Source of the DNA: Xylophilus sp. Leaf220 | GTDB lineage: Bacteria; Pseudomonadota; Gammaproteobacteria; Burkholderiales; Burkholderiaceae_C | Direction of reading: 5' to 3' | Length of the DNA: 64,000 nt | Assembly (NCBI RefSeq): GCF_001421705.1 | Contig: NZ_LMKO01000022.1 | Location: forward strand, 62,339-126,338 | Part shown: positions 15,820 through 24,410 of the stretch, piece after piece | Layout: each line of letters starts with the position of its first letter | Numbering within the stretch: position 1 is the first letter of the stretch | Position numbers and translations under genes: made by a program | Notes under the pieces: generated by a model | Databases searched by the model: none | What the model was told of the DNA's origin: nothing | What the model saw: the letters and a program-made list of their open reading frames with translations, nothing else

Positions 15820-17919
15820 TCAAATTCCTTGATAAATCAGTTGATCCACAAGCACATCATCAAGTGCGACCGCCTTGTCGCGCGCTTCCTCAATGACGGG
15901 TTTTGGGAAGATCACGTCTTCTTTCAGGATCCCGTCAATGAGCGTGATCACATCTTTGAAGAGACCGATTCTCGGACGAATAGCGGGTGAATCACCAGCC
16001 ACAGCCTCGCTCAACCGTTTTCTGTACACAATAATCTTTGGGAGACTTGACTCCGTCACGATAGCCTGATCGCAAAAAAGGCACATGTTCCAGAATTTGC
16101 AGACCGAACCTTTTTTGTACTTCGTAAGAGCTTGGACCCGTTCACTTGGTGCATAAGGGTCCGAGCATCCGCATCCGGACAGGGTTTCGCTAAAGCCCGA
16201 TTGAGAACTGTTTGACTCTATCTTTACCTGCTTTTCTTGGGCAGTGCCATTGCGGTGTTCATTAGAACGGCGGACGATCCGCTCCATCGCGCCTGTAACC
16301 TCTCGATTGAAGGCTGGTTGCAGTTGATGTTCGTCTAAATAACTCGCGCTGGTAAGGATTGATCGGTGGCCAAGAGTTGCTTGAACTTGTAGCAAGCTTG
16401 CTCCCGCCAAGACCATGTTGGTTGCAAGCGTCGGTCGGCACCTGGAAATGTTAAAACTGAATTCTTTTCCAAATTGAGTCAGCAAACCTTCCTCTTGCTT
16501 GAACCTGCGACCCCAAATTTTTACCTTGCCTTTCGGGTCGATTGCAAGAATAACCTTTCGTCCCGCTCGGCGCGACTGCTCCACGTCTTCAAAAATGAAC
16601 AGTCGCCGCGAAAGCTCTGGAGGTGCGTGATGTCGAATCCTCAGCGTAATTGCAAGGATAATGTTGATTAATGTCTTAACCCGCTTTGCGATTTCCCCAG
16701 GGACGAAAACCTCTTCCACTTCAAGCAAGCCTATGTGTAAACTCTGATCTTCTGACCGAGTTGCACTTCCAGAGCGCGGCTTCCGGTATGCAATCACAGG
16801 CTCGCCGGTGAGACCGTGCTCATCTTGATACGAATCAACCTCAAGCTGCTTGAGTGCCTCAACGTTCAACCCAGTAAGTACGCAGAGTTCGGTGGCGAGC
16901 GGCATCACCAATCGGTCATCAACATGAGCCCACACACCCCAACGACTAAAGAGCGCACGCAAACGTTCCTGGGAACAAACAACACCCAGTTTTCGTCGAT
17001 TGAAATGGGTCAGCATGGCTTCCGCGTCGCATTCATACTCGTTCTCAAAAGCCCAAAGGAGCGCACGCTCGTCGGATTGAAGCACTCTGGTCGGCACGAC
17101 GCCCAGCGCTTGCTCAGGGGTGCCGCCCACGCGGAGGCGTAAGGCGACGGTTCCGGCAGGAACACCGTAGGCTTTCGCTGCCTCAGCGATGGATTGGTAG
17201 GTCTGCCCCTCGACCTCAATGGGTTGCGCGATGCCCGCATCACAATTGCCACGCTCGTCCAGACCAAGTGTCTCTCGGACAGTCCAACCCTGTTGCAGCC
17301 GCGTGGTGAGCTTTTGATGAGAGAGGTTGTAAAGGCTCGCAGCATCCGAGATTTCTACAACTGCTCCATCTATTTCAATTGAGCCAAAGTTTCTTTTTTT
17401 ATAGGGCACACCTTTGCCACTCCGCGTATAACCCACTACAACGCTCGCAGCAAGGCCAAGCCACTTCGCCAAAGCCGCGTTTATAACCTCCTGTTCGTCT
17501 TCGCTATAGGCCGAACGACTGTTCGTTTCACGAGTACCTTTAAACACTCCGGGTGAGTAGATCGCCGTATCTATCACACGAAGCGCATAAGCGAAATCCA
17601 TGACCCTGCGCACACATTTGTAAAGGCTATACCGAGTTTTACTTGTCAACCTCATGCCGAGCCAGTCGCAAAATCGAACAAGCGCATCGGCTCCCCATTG
17701 CTCATGCAAATAGAATCGAACACGATCTTCCGACGATTTGCTATTCGCGTAAGTTTCCTCAAGGTATTTTAGGAACGAATTCTTGGCCCATCTGTAATTG
17801 GCCGCCGTTGGCTCGTCATACTCTCGCTCAACCTGGTAGAAAATCCAAATCACTTGGGCGTATGGATTACGAAGCGTAGGCTCGGGCGGACGGCTAATCT
17901 TATACGGCGTTGATGACAT
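15820..17919 (-). CDS. Recombinase-like protein with two tandem HTH inserts and altered active site
   Basis: 699 residues from the ATG at 17919, which overlaps the upstream stop by 20 nt. The C-terminal half has the tyrosine recombinase fold pattern: TGLNVEALKQLEVDSY, SFNISRCRPTLATNM, TLGHRSILTSASYLDEH. The first catalytic Arg is Asn (about residue 352) and the HxxR box lacks a clear His, while the late His (518) and Tyr (527) remain. The middle carries two similar NUMOD-like HTH units, about residues 187-219 (ISDAASLYNLSHQKLTTRL..GW) and 240-274 (SIAEAAKAYGVPAGTVALRLRVGG). A cysteine cluster (CKFWNMCLFC near 607-616, with CGC near 583) may bind zinc. It could be a structural partner rather than an active strand-transferase. 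Confidence 0.65.
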   Translation of the reverse strand: MSSTPYKISRPPEPTLRNPYAQVIWIFYQVEREYDEPTAANYRWAKNSFLKYLEETYANSKSSEDRVRFYLHEQWGADALVRFCDWLGMRLTSKTRYSLYKCVRRVMDFAYALRVIDTAIYSPGVFKGTRETNSRSAYSEDEQEVINAALAKWLGLAASVVVGYTRSGKGVPYKKRNFGSIEIDGAVVEISDAASLYNLSHQKLTTRLQQGWTVRETLGLDERGNCDAGIAQPIEVEGQTYQSIAEAAKAYGVPAGTVALRLRVGGTPEQALGVVPTRVLQSDERALLWAFENEYECDAEAMLTHFNRRKLGVVCSQERLRALFSRWGVWAHVDDRLVMPLATELCVLTGLNVEALKQLEVDSYQDEHGLTGEPVIAYRKPRSGSATRSEDQSLHIGLLEVEEVFVPGEIAKRVKTLINIILAITLRIRHHAPPELSRRLFIFEDVEQSRRAGRKVILAIDPKGKVKIWGRRFKQEEGLLTQFGKEFSFNISRCRPTLATNMVLAGASLLQVQATLGHRSILTSASYLDEHQLQPAFNREVTGAMERIVRRSNEHRNGTAQEKQVKIESNSSQSGFSETLSGCGCSDPYAPSERVQALTKYKKGSVCKFWNMCLFCDQAIVTESSLPKIIVYRKRLSEAVAGDSPAIRPRIGLFKDVITLIDGILKEDVIFPKPVIEEARDKAVALDDVLVDQLIYQGI

Positions 17920-19225
17920 GATGCCCGCGTCTTTCTTTGTGCTGAATTGGCCCCAAATAGGTCTTGGCTCGTATCTCCTCAGCCTCTTCAAGGCGATTGA
18001 TCAGTTTTCCGGCTTTTGTCAACTTGTCCAGAATTTGAGGCGGCACTTGAGTATAAATCTCTGTAGTACTCAAATTATTATGACCAAGCATTTTTTGGAC
18101 GATGAGCATCCTGTCGACGAAATCTTTTCCCGCGTCAGAACGGAGGACCGAAAAGGCCATCCCATGTCGTAGCCAATGAGATCGAAATTCCGGGGGCAAA
18201 CCTGCTCTCGTTACGGCCGATTTGAACTGTTTAGTGGCATTTCTCAGGCTCCAACGAAGTTGATTGGTCGTAAGGAAAGCAGGCTTATTCGCATCTGTGA
18301 TGTCCCAATCGGGCGCAAGCCTATAATCTCGAGTATTGTGGTATGCCTTGATTCGGCGAAGAACCGCTCTGGAAATTAATGTGATTCTTTCCTTGCCTTG
18401 GTCTGCGCGCCCTTTGACGCCGTTGATGCAAATTGGAATGCATTCATGACCAGAATCATAGGTGCTGTCGTCGGGCAAATCCCCTCGTTTTAAATTGATT
18501 AATTCTGAAATTCGTAAGCCCATGTCGTATTGAGCGTGAAAAGCCGTCCTCTCGCATTCGCTGTACAAACCGCTTAGAACATCGATGACATGCGAAGTTG
18601 TAATGAACTTTGGACTCTTCGCATTTGACTTTTTAGTAACGTAGCCTGCAGCGCCATCGCGCCCCCAAGGTAGATACTCGACGTCCCTCCGCCTTCCACC
18701 TTCCTCCGTGCACAACCACGTCAGAAACTCGCGTACACAAGATTCCCTGCTGTGACGCGTCCTGCCTGTCACGCCTCGATCGCGCATGAAAGTCAACCAA
18801 TGCACCAGGTCGTCTCTGTTGAGTTGGCAGATGTTCTCGTCGACGTTTACACCCGGGAGCGGTGGATCCGTATCGATCCAGTGGCAAAGGTATTTAAGGG
18901 TCTTGCCGTACTGGTGGACGGTGTCGGCAGCGTACGAGTGTCCGACTTCAGCCCAAAGCTTTCGGAGCCAGTTCGAAGCCGTTCTTACAATGACCCCGTG
19001 GCGGTCCGTGACCGTGAAGACGGTTGTCCGAGATTTCGGAAAGGAAAGCTCAACCTCTTCTCCTGAAGACTGCAAAGCGAACTTATGACTTTCAGGGGTA
19101 ACAGCCACCGTCGTAAGGCTCGTTTCCAGGCACAAGGCAAGCTTCCGCACGTCGGACTTCTTGGGCATCTCTGATAGGTTGTGTTTGGTTGCCACAGTTC
19201 GTCCATTCTGCACGTTTGCATGCAC
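17900..19225 (-). CDS. Site-specific tyrosine recombinase (integrase), first gene of the operon
   Basis: 441 residues from a GTG at 19225; an ATG at 19168 is an alternative. An N-terminal SAM-like core-binding domain (about 80-175) precedes the catalytic domain. Catalytic residues can be assigned: Arg238 ([11 protein letters not shown]), Lys271 ([10 protein letters not shown]), His350-Arg353 (SHWLRHG), His382 ([12 protein letters not shown]) and Tyr391. It should cut and join DNA at the attachment site. Its start lies only about 95 bp from the point where host thyA resumes, the usual place for an integrase at one end of an element. Confidence 0.85.
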   Translation of the reverse strand: MHANVQNGRTVATKHNLSEMPKKSDVRKLALCLETSLTTVAVTPESHKFALQSSGEEVELSFPKSRTTVFTVTDRHGVIVRTASNWLRKLWAEVGHSYAADTVHQYGKTLKYLCHWIDTDPPLPGVNVDENICQLNRDDLVHWLTFMRDRGVTGRTRHSRESCVREFLTWLCTEEGGRRRDVEYLPWGRDGAAGYVTKKSNAKSPKFITTSHVIDVLSGLYSECERTAFHAQYDMGLRISELINLKRGDLPDDSTYDSGHECIPICINGVKGRADQGKERITLISRAVLRRIKAYHNTRDYRLAPDWDITDANKPAFLTTNQLRWSLRNATKQFKSAVTRAGLPPEFRSHWLRHGMAFSVLRSDAGKDFVDRMLIVQKMLGHNNLSTTEIYTQVPPQILDKLTKAGKLINRLEEAEEIRAKTYLGPIQHKERRGHHVINAV

Positions 19226-19315
19226 CTTTGGTTCTTAAAAAAACATGCGAAAAACGAAAACCAGTCACTATCTTCCCAAGGAACGAAGATGCTTTTGATA
19301 CTTTGTCTTTGGTTC
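19226..19315. repeat. Repeats at the right end of the element, candidate recombinase sites
   Basis: CTTTGGTTC occurs at 19226-19234 and again at 19307-19315, 81 bp apart, and an inverted imperfect copy GGAACGAAG lies between them at 19280-19288. The second direct copy ends 6 bp before host thyA sequence resumes. This is the pattern expected for core and arm sites of a tyrosine recombinase. The region also must hold the promoter of the recombinase operon, but no strong -10/-35 pair was seen. Confidence 0.5.
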
Positions 19316-19321
19316 CGTAAA

Positions 19322-19498
19322 CACATCTACAGCAACCACCAGGAGCAGGTGGCCCTGCAGCTTTCGCGCGAGCCGTACCCGTACCCGGTGCTGGAGATCC
19401 AGCGCCGGCCCAATTCGATCTTCGACTACCGGTTCGAGGACTTCGCGGTGCAGGACTACCGGTGCCACCCCGCCATCAAGGCGCCGGTGGCGGTATGA
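19322..19498 (+). pseudogene. thyA: 3' remnant of the host thyA (last 58 codons)
   Basis: In frame to the TGA at 19496-19498, the sequence reads [10 protein letters not shown], then [27 protein letters not shown] and IKAPVAV, the conserved C-terminus of thymidylate synthase. The codon use is GC-rich, like folA and unlike the element's thyA. Homology stops abruptly upstream of the CAC codon, where AT-rich element sequence begins. It has no start of its own and cannot make an active enzyme. Its stop still overlaps the folA start, so the original operon was thyA-folA on the + strand. Confidence 0.93.
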
Positions 19499-19977
19499 AG
19501 CTCAACCTGGTCTACGCCCGCGCCGCCAACGGCGTGATCGGCAAGGACGGCGCCCTGCCCTGGCACCTGCCGGAAGACCTGGCGCATTTCCGCACATTGA
19601 CCCGCGGCCACCCGGTGGTCATGGGGCGCCGTACCTGGGACTCCTTGCCGCCGCGCTTCCGGCCGCTGCCGGGCCGCACCAACATCGTGGTCACCCGGCA
19701 GGAAGATTGGAGCGAAACAGGCGCCCAGCCGGCCAGCAGCCTCGACCAGGCGCTATCGTTTTGCGAGCATCTGCCGGAGGCCTGGGTCATTGGCGGCGCC
19801 CAGCTCTACGCCCTGGCCCTGCCCCGCGCCGACCGGGTGGAAGTGACCGAGATCGCCCAGGATTTCGAGGGCGACGCGCTGGCGCCGGTGCTGGGCGCCG
19901 AATGGCGCGAGGTGTCGCGCGAGCCGCATGCGGCGGCCGACGGCATGCGCTTCGACTTCGTGCGCTACGAGCGCTGA
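19495..19977 (+). CDS. folA: Dihydrofolate reductase
   Basis: 160 residues from the ATG at 19495, which overlaps the host thyA stop by 4 nt. It reduces dihydrofolate to tetrahydrofolate with NADPH. The family pattern is clear: [52 protein letters not shown], and [14 protein letters not shown]. Its natural partner ThyA makes dihydrofolate, so coupling made sense. After the insertion folA has lost the thyA promoter and must be driven from the element's right end or a new promoter near 19.3 kb. Confidence 0.97.
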   Translation: MKLNLVYARAANGVIGKDGALPWHLPEDLAHFRTLTRGHPVVMGRRTWDSLPPRFRPLPGRTNIVVTRQEDWSETGAQPASSLDQALSFCEHLPEAWVIGGAQLYALALPRADRVEVTEIAQDFEGDALAPVLGAEWREVSREPHAAADGMRFDFVRYER

Positions 19978-20028
19978 CGGACACCCCCCTTTGCGCGGCA
20001 ACGGCGCGCCGGCACCGGGCCGGCACCG

Positions 20029-21105
20029 TCAACCCGGCCTGCACCCTTCGAACGCGCGCTGCAGCATGTCCCGTACCTCCTGGCGCTGCGCCGGACCGAC
20101 GGGCCTCGGGTTCCAGTAGGGCTCTGCCACGACGATGTCGGCCGCCCGGTCCAGCGCGCCGGCCGGCAGGCCCAGGGCCTGCAGCGACAGCGGCGCGCCG
20201 TTGTCCCGCGCCAGGTCGTACAGGGCCCCGCCCGCGCCGGTGCCGTCGGGCGCGTCCAGGGCGGTGCGGATGCGCTGCATCGCCTCCGGCGCCGCCACGG
20301 CGTTGTAATCGACCGCATGCGGCAGCACCACCGCATGCACCTCGGCATGCGGCAGGCCGAAGCTGCCGCCCAGCACATGGCACAGCTTGTGGTGCAGCGC
20401 CATGCCGACGCCGCCCAGCACCGCGCCGCAGAGCCATGCACCGTAGAGGGCGCCGGCCCGCCCCGCCCGGTCGTCGCCGCGCAGCCGGATCGCCGGCAGG
20501 GCCCCGGCGATCGCGCGGATACCCTCCTGCGCCATCAGGGCCGACATCGGATGGCCGTCCTGCGCGTACAGCCCTTCGGCCGCATGGGCGACGGCGTTCA
20601 GGGCGCTGGCCACGCTGACCGCCGTCGGCAGCGCATAGGTCAGCTCGGGGTCGTAGAGCACGGTGCGGGGCCGCACCCGTTCGTCGCGACCGGTGCGCTT
20701 GTGGCCGGCGTCGGTGATGCCGTAGATCGCGGTCATCTCGCTGCCGGCGTAGGTGGTGGGGATCGCCAGGATCGGCAGCGACGACTCCAGGGCGATCGCC
20801 TTGCCGAGCCCGATGGTCGAGCCACCGCCGAAGGCGACCGCGCAGTCGGCACCCGCCTGCCGTGCGGCGTCGCGGGCGTCGCGCACCGTTTCGATCGGCA
20901 CGTGCATCGCGGCCCGGGCGAAGACCCCGGCCGCCCGCGGGCCCAGCCGGTCGGCCACGTCGTGGGCGGCGGCGGCCTGGCCGGGGGTGGAGAGCACCAG
21001 CGCACGGCGGGCGCCCAGGCGCTCGATCTCGCGCGCCAGGTGGACGATCGAACCGGCGCCGAACACGGTCCGGGTGGCCGGCGCCTCGTGGTGGAAGGCC
21101 TCCAT
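20029..21105 (-). CDS. graC: Maleylacetate reductase
   Basis: 358 residues of the iron-containing alcohol dehydrogenase family. It reduces maleylacetate to 3-oxoadipate with NAD(P)H, the step after ring cleavage of hydroxyquinol. Visible are the nucleotide-binding AFGGGSTIGLGKAIAL, the IPTTYAGSEMT segment, NAVAHAAEGLY and the HHKLCHVLGGSFGLPHAEVHAVVLPH block typical of maleylacetate reductases. It is the last gene of the six-gene leftward gamma-resorcylate operon, one base after the dioxygenase gene. Confidence 0.92.
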   Translation of the reverse strand: MEAFHHEAPATRTVFGAGSIVHLAREIERLGARRALVLSTPGQAAAAHDVADRLGPRAAGVFARAAMHVPIETVRDARDAARQAGADCAVAFGGGSTIGLGKAIALESSLPILAIPTTYAGSEMTAIYGITDAGHKRTGRDERVRPRTVLYDPELTYALPTAVSVASALNAVAHAAEGLYAQDGHPMSALMAQEGIRAIAGALPAIRLRGDDRAGRAGALYGAWLCGAVLGGVGMALHHKLCHVLGGSFGLPHAEVHAVVLPHAVDYNAVAAPEAMQRIRTALDAPDGTGAGGALYDLARDNGAPLSLQALGLPAGALDRAADIVVAEPYWNPRPVGPAQRQEVRDMLQRAFEGCRPG

Positions 21106-21106
21106 C

Positions 21107-21940
21107 TCAGGACCCTTCCCGGTCGAGCACGAAGTCGAATTCGAGCAGGTAGCTGCCGTCGGACTGCGCGACCCAGTCGGCCACCAGCGACTCGCGCACG
21201 CCGAAGACGACGTCCGAGTCGAGGTAGCGGTCGCCTGCGCGAAAGACGTGGGTCACCAGCGTGCGGTAGCCCGGCGCCGCGATGCGGAAATGCAGGTGCG
21301 CGGGCCGCCAGGGATGGTTGCCGGTCCGCCGGAGCATGTCGCCGACCGGGCCGTCGTCGGGGATCGGATAGGCCACCGCCAGGACCGAGCGGAAGTGGTA
21401 GCCGCCCTGCGCGTCGGATTCCAGGATGCCCCGCGCCTGGGCCTGCTGCAGCCCGGGCCGCTGCACGTCGTAGAGCCCTTCGTCGTCCGACTGCCAGACC
21501 TCGATCGTGGCACCGGCCACTGGCGTGCCGTCGAGTCCGCGTATCCGGCCGCGCACGGTGCACGGCGTGCCGGCCGCGCCGTTGGCGATGTCGTCGCCCT
21601 GGCTGTAGCGGGGCGCGTCTTCCACGTGAAACGGCCCGAAGACGGTCGACTCGGTGCAGCCCGGGGGCTTGTCCTGGTTCATCGCGACGGTGAGCATCGA
21701 AAGGCCCAGGGTGTCCGACAGCAGGATGAACTCCTGCCGCTTGTCGTCGGTGATGTGGCCAACACGGGTCAGGAAGTCGATGCCCTGCGCCCACTCGCCC
21801 TCGGTCAGCCGCACCTCGCGGGCGAAATCGTGCAGGTGCCGCACCAGGGCCGTGACCAGGGTGCGCAGCCGCGGGTCGGGCGTCCCGGCGAAGCGGGCGA
21901 CGACCGCGTCGGTGATGGTGTGCTGGTTCAGGTTGCGCAT
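21107..21940 (-). CDS. graB: Hydroxyquinol 1,2-dioxygenase (intradiol)
   Basis: 277 residues. It opens hydroxyquinol (1,2,4-trihydroxybenzene) to maleylacetate using non-heme Fe(III). The iron ligands are two Tyr and two His: visible in GLYDVQ, AYPIPDDGPVGDML and HPWRPAHLHF. The N-terminal helical dimerisation domain (ITDAVVARF...DPRLRTLVTALVRHLHDFAREV) is as in catechol and hydroxyquinol dioxygenases. The partner maleylacetate reductase and the resorcinol hydroxylase fix hydroxyquinol rather than catechol as substrate. Confidence 0.92.
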   Translation of the reverse strand: MRNLNQHTITDAVVARFAGTPDPRLRTLVTALVRHLHDFAREVRLTEGEWAQGIDFLTRVGHITDDKRQEFILLSDTLGLSMLTVAMNQDKPPGCTESTVFGPFHVEDAPRYSQGDDIANGAAGTPCTVRGRIRGLDGTPVAGATIEVWQSDDEGLYDVQRPGLQQAQARGILESDAQGGYHFRSVLAVAYPIPDDGPVGDMLRRTGNHPWRPAHLHFRIAAPGYRTLVTHVFRAGDRYLDSDVVFGVRESLVADWVAQSDGSYLLEFDFVLDREGS

Positions 21941-21946
21941 CGGCGG

Positions 21947-23308
21947 CTATCCGTGTGCATGCAGGCCGGCGGCCGCCGCCTGGGCATGCGAGGCCTGCCG
22001 GCCGAGCGATGCGATGGCGATCGCCGCCACGATCGAGGCGCAGCCGATCAGCACGAACATCGGCATCGGCCCGGTGGTCGCACCCTGCAGGCTGCCGATC
22101 ACGAACGGCCCCAGGATGGCGCCGAGCCGGCCCACGCTCAGCATCATGCCGACCGCGGTGGCGCGCATCTCGGTCTGGAACGCGCCGGCGGTGAAGTTGT
22201 TGAGCACGTACTGCGCGCCGATCACGAAGAAGCCCGCTGCCGCGGTGCACACCAGGTTCACCCAGTGGCCGTCGAGGAACACCATCGCCAGCACCGCCAC
22301 GCCGCCCAGCGTCCACCAGGTGGCCAGCACGCTGCGGCTGGCACCGCGCCGGTCGGCCAGATGGCCGCAGGCCAGGCCGCCGACGAAGGACATGATCTGC
22401 ATCAGCGCGCCGAAGCCGAAGCTGGCCGCGAAGGTTTCGCCGCGCTTCATCATCACCGTCGGGATCCAGCCGGTCAGGCCGAAGATGCAGAAGAGGCTGA
22501 GGAAGGCCGCGGCCCAGATCGTGAGCGTGGTGCGGCGCAGCCCGGGCGCGAGCAGCGCGGCGACCGGGTTGGCCTGTCCCTGCGCCACGGCCGGCAGCAC
22601 CAGTCGGGCCTGCCGGTACACCGCGGCGCGCTCCGGACGCAGGCGGATCAGCAGCGCCCGGATGTCCTCGGTGCGGCCCTTGAGCGCCAGGAACTTGACC
22701 GACTCGGGCAGGCAGAAATGCAGCGCGACGGTCAGCGGGATCGAGAGCGAGCCGATCCAGTAGAGCACCTTCCAGCCGAAGACCGGCGTGAGGTAGACGC
22801 CCACCAGCCCCGCGAGCGTGCCGCCCAGGGCCCAGCCGAAGGCCACGCCCCAGAGCGAGAAGGTGTTGGCCACCCGCCGGGGCGCGAGCTCGTTGATGTA
22901 GGTGGTGGCCAGCGGCAGCAGCACGCCCAGGCCGATGCCGGTCAGCACCCGCAGCCCGCAGAACGATGCGAACGAGTCGGCCAGCAGCGGCGTGGCGAGG
23001 GTGAACAGGCTGGTGATCCACAGCCCGCCCAGCAGCGTGGCGCGCCGCCCGATGCGGTCGGCCACCATGCCGTGCGCACCGGCCCCGACCAGGAAACCCA
23101 CCAGTCCGCTGGAGACCAGCAGGCCCGCCTGCCCGGGCGCCAGGCCCCACGGTCCGGTCACGTAGTGGATCACGTAGGCCGGGTTGAAGGTGTCGTAGCC
23201 GTCGAAGAGGGTCAGCGCGGCCATCATCACGCCGAGCCAGATGTGCAGCCGGCCGACGCGCGCCTCGGCCAGTTCCTCGTGCACGTCGATCGAAAGAGGT
23301 GTCGTCAT
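21947..23308 (-). CDS. MFS transporter, aromatic acid/H+ symporter family
   Basis: 453 residues with twelve membrane segments and a cytoplasmic start. Family motifs are GFLVGAGAHGMVADRIGRR in the loop 2-3 region and GLACGHLADRRGASR in the matching loop of the second half. Encoded 7 bp from the dioxygenase gene inside the operon, it most likely imports gamma-resorcylate (2,6-dihydroxybenzoate) or a related hydroxybenzoate, as GraK-type transporters do. Confidence 0.88.
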   Translation of the reverse strand: MTTPLSIDVHEELAEARVGRLHIWLGVMMAALTLFDGYDTFNPAYVIHYVTGPWGLAPGQAGLLVSSGLVGFLVGAGAHGMVADRIGRRATLLGGLWITSLFTLATPLLADSFASFCGLRVLTGIGLGVLLPLATTYINELAPRRVANTFSLWGVAFGWALGGTLAGLVGVYLTPVFGWKVLYWIGSLSIPLTVALHFCLPESVKFLALKGRTEDIRALLIRLRPERAAVYRQARLVLPAVAQGQANPVAALLAPGLRRTTLTIWAAAFLSLFCIFGLTGWIPTVMMKRGETFAASFGFGALMQIMSFVGGLACGHLADRRGASRSVLATWWTLGGVAVLAMVFLDGHWVNLVCTAAAGFFVIGAQYVLNNFTAGAFQTEMRATAVGMMLSVGRLGAILGPFVIGSLQGATTGPMPMFVLIGCASIVAAIAIASLGRQASHAQAAAAGLHAHG

Positions 23309-23359
23309 GTCGTGTCTCCTGTCTTTTTTATCGTGAACCGGCGGCGGCGGGGTAGCCCG

Positions 23360-24352
23360 TCAGCCGCCGAGCAGCGGCGCCAGGCCGAACAGCTCGACCG
23401 CGTTTGTGCGGCCGATCTTCTCGCGGTCGCGCTCGCTGATGCTGGCGCTGTCGAACCAGCGCGCCGCGTGGTCCACGTTCTCGAACGGCCAGTCGGTCGA
23501 GAACAGGATGCGGTCGGCGCCGACTTCCAGGATCGCGTCGATCAGGGTCTGGGTGCGGAAGTTGCCGGAGGTGGTGAGGTAGAAGTTCTCGCGGAAGTAT
23601 TCGGCGATGCGGCGGCGCGCCGGGTAGCGCGGCGGCGTCTCGATCCAGGCGTTGCGGTTGTCGATGCGCCACATGCTGTAGGGCAGCCCCTCGCCCATGT
23701 GGCCGAGGATGATGGCGAGTCCGGGGTATGCGTCGAACAGGCCGCTGCACATCAGCCGCAGCGCATGCACCGCCGTCTCCTGGCCGAAGCCCCAGGTCGG
23801 GCCGAGCAGCCACGGATGGCCGTCGTAGATGCGCGCATCCGCCGGCAGCGGGTTGCGGGGGTGCAGGTAGAAGGGCGCGCCGAGCGCCTCGACCGTCGCC
23901 CAGAACGGGCGGTACCGCGGCAGGTCGTAGTAGACGGCGGTGTGCGGGTCGCCCACCTGGCTGAAGCCGTTGACCAGCGCGCCCTTGAAGCCCAGATCCT
24001 GCACGCAGCGCTCCAGTTCGCGCGCGGCACGCTCCGGGTCCTGCATCGGCAAGGCGGCCAGGCCCTGGAAACGGTCGGGCCGCCGAGCGACCTGCTCGGC
24101 CAGGAAGTCGTTGGCGCGCCGCGCCACCTCGCAGGCCCGGTCGGTATCGGGGATCGCCTGCACCGCCGGGGCGTTGAGCGACAGCAGCATCATCGCCATG
24201 CCGTTGGCGTCCATCTCGCGCAGCCGGCGCTCGTGGATGTCGAGCAGCCGCGCGCGCAGCTCCGGCCAGTGCGTCTCGGGCGCGAAGCCGGCCGAGTCCA
24301 TGACGGTTTCCTCGAGCGCGAAATGCTCCTCGAGTCCGATCTTTCCTTGCAT
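23360..24352 (-). CDS. graF: Gamma-resorcylate (2,6-dihydroxybenzoate) decarboxylase
   Basis: 330 residues from the ATG at 24352; the frame is open further upstream but has no homology there. It is an amidohydrolase-fold metal enzyme that removes CO2 from gamma-resorcylate to give resorcinol. The start MQGKIGLEEHFA has the family's Glu near residue 8; other marks are LHPRNPLP, GHMGEGLPYSMWRID (His) and LFSTDWPFEN (Asp), the metal and catalytic residues. The neighbouring hydroxylase and hydroxyquinol pathway fit resorcinol as product. A related ortho-hydroxybenzoate decarboxylase is the alternative. Confidence 0.9.
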   Translation of the reverse strand: MQGKIGLEEHFALEETVMDSAGFAPETHWPELRARLLDIHERRLREMDANGMAMMLLSLNAPAVQAIPDTDRACEVARRANDFLAEQVARRPDRFQGLAALPMQDPERAARELERCVQDLGFKGALVNGFSQVGDPHTAVYYDLPRYRPFWATVEALGAPFYLHPRNPLPADARIYDGHPWLLGPTWGFGQETAVHALRLMCSGLFDAYPGLAIILGHMGEGLPYSMWRIDNRNAWIETPPRYPARRRIAEYFRENFYLTTSGNFRTQTLIDAILEVGADRILFSTDWPFENVDHAARWFDSASISERDREKIGRTNAVELFGLAPLLGG

Positions 24353-24410
24353 GGTGAGTCCTTGGGGTTGGTTTCCGGAGGCGCCGGGCAGGGCCGGCGA
24401 AGTAGGCAAT

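Larger units (their letters stand above)
12664..19321 (-). mobile_element. Recombinase-operon module with replacement thyA, inserted in host thyA
   Basis: An AT-rich block with four recombination genes and thyA, all leftward. The right boundary is fixed by sequence logic: host thyA coding sequence resumes at codon CAC, base 19322, in frame to its stop. The left boundary is not visible; the rest of the host thyA (about 200 codons) is nowhere in the window, so the element probably runs beyond base 1 and includes the genes at 1-12 kb as cargo. The coordinates given mark only the part I can assign. The gene set resembles, in outline, Tn554-like tnpABC and the gamma-mobile-trio islands, but I cannot test either match. 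Confidence 0.75.

Noticed and set aside
19181..19321. Open frame continuous with the thyA remnant, seeming to give a 105-residue protein
   Set aside because: The first 47 codons are element sequence with no thyA similarity; only 19322 onward is the host gene.
12664..19498. Simple tandem duplication of thyA as the cause of two thyA sequences
   Set aside because: The copies are in opposite orientation, differ in residues and base use, and are separated by recombinase genes.
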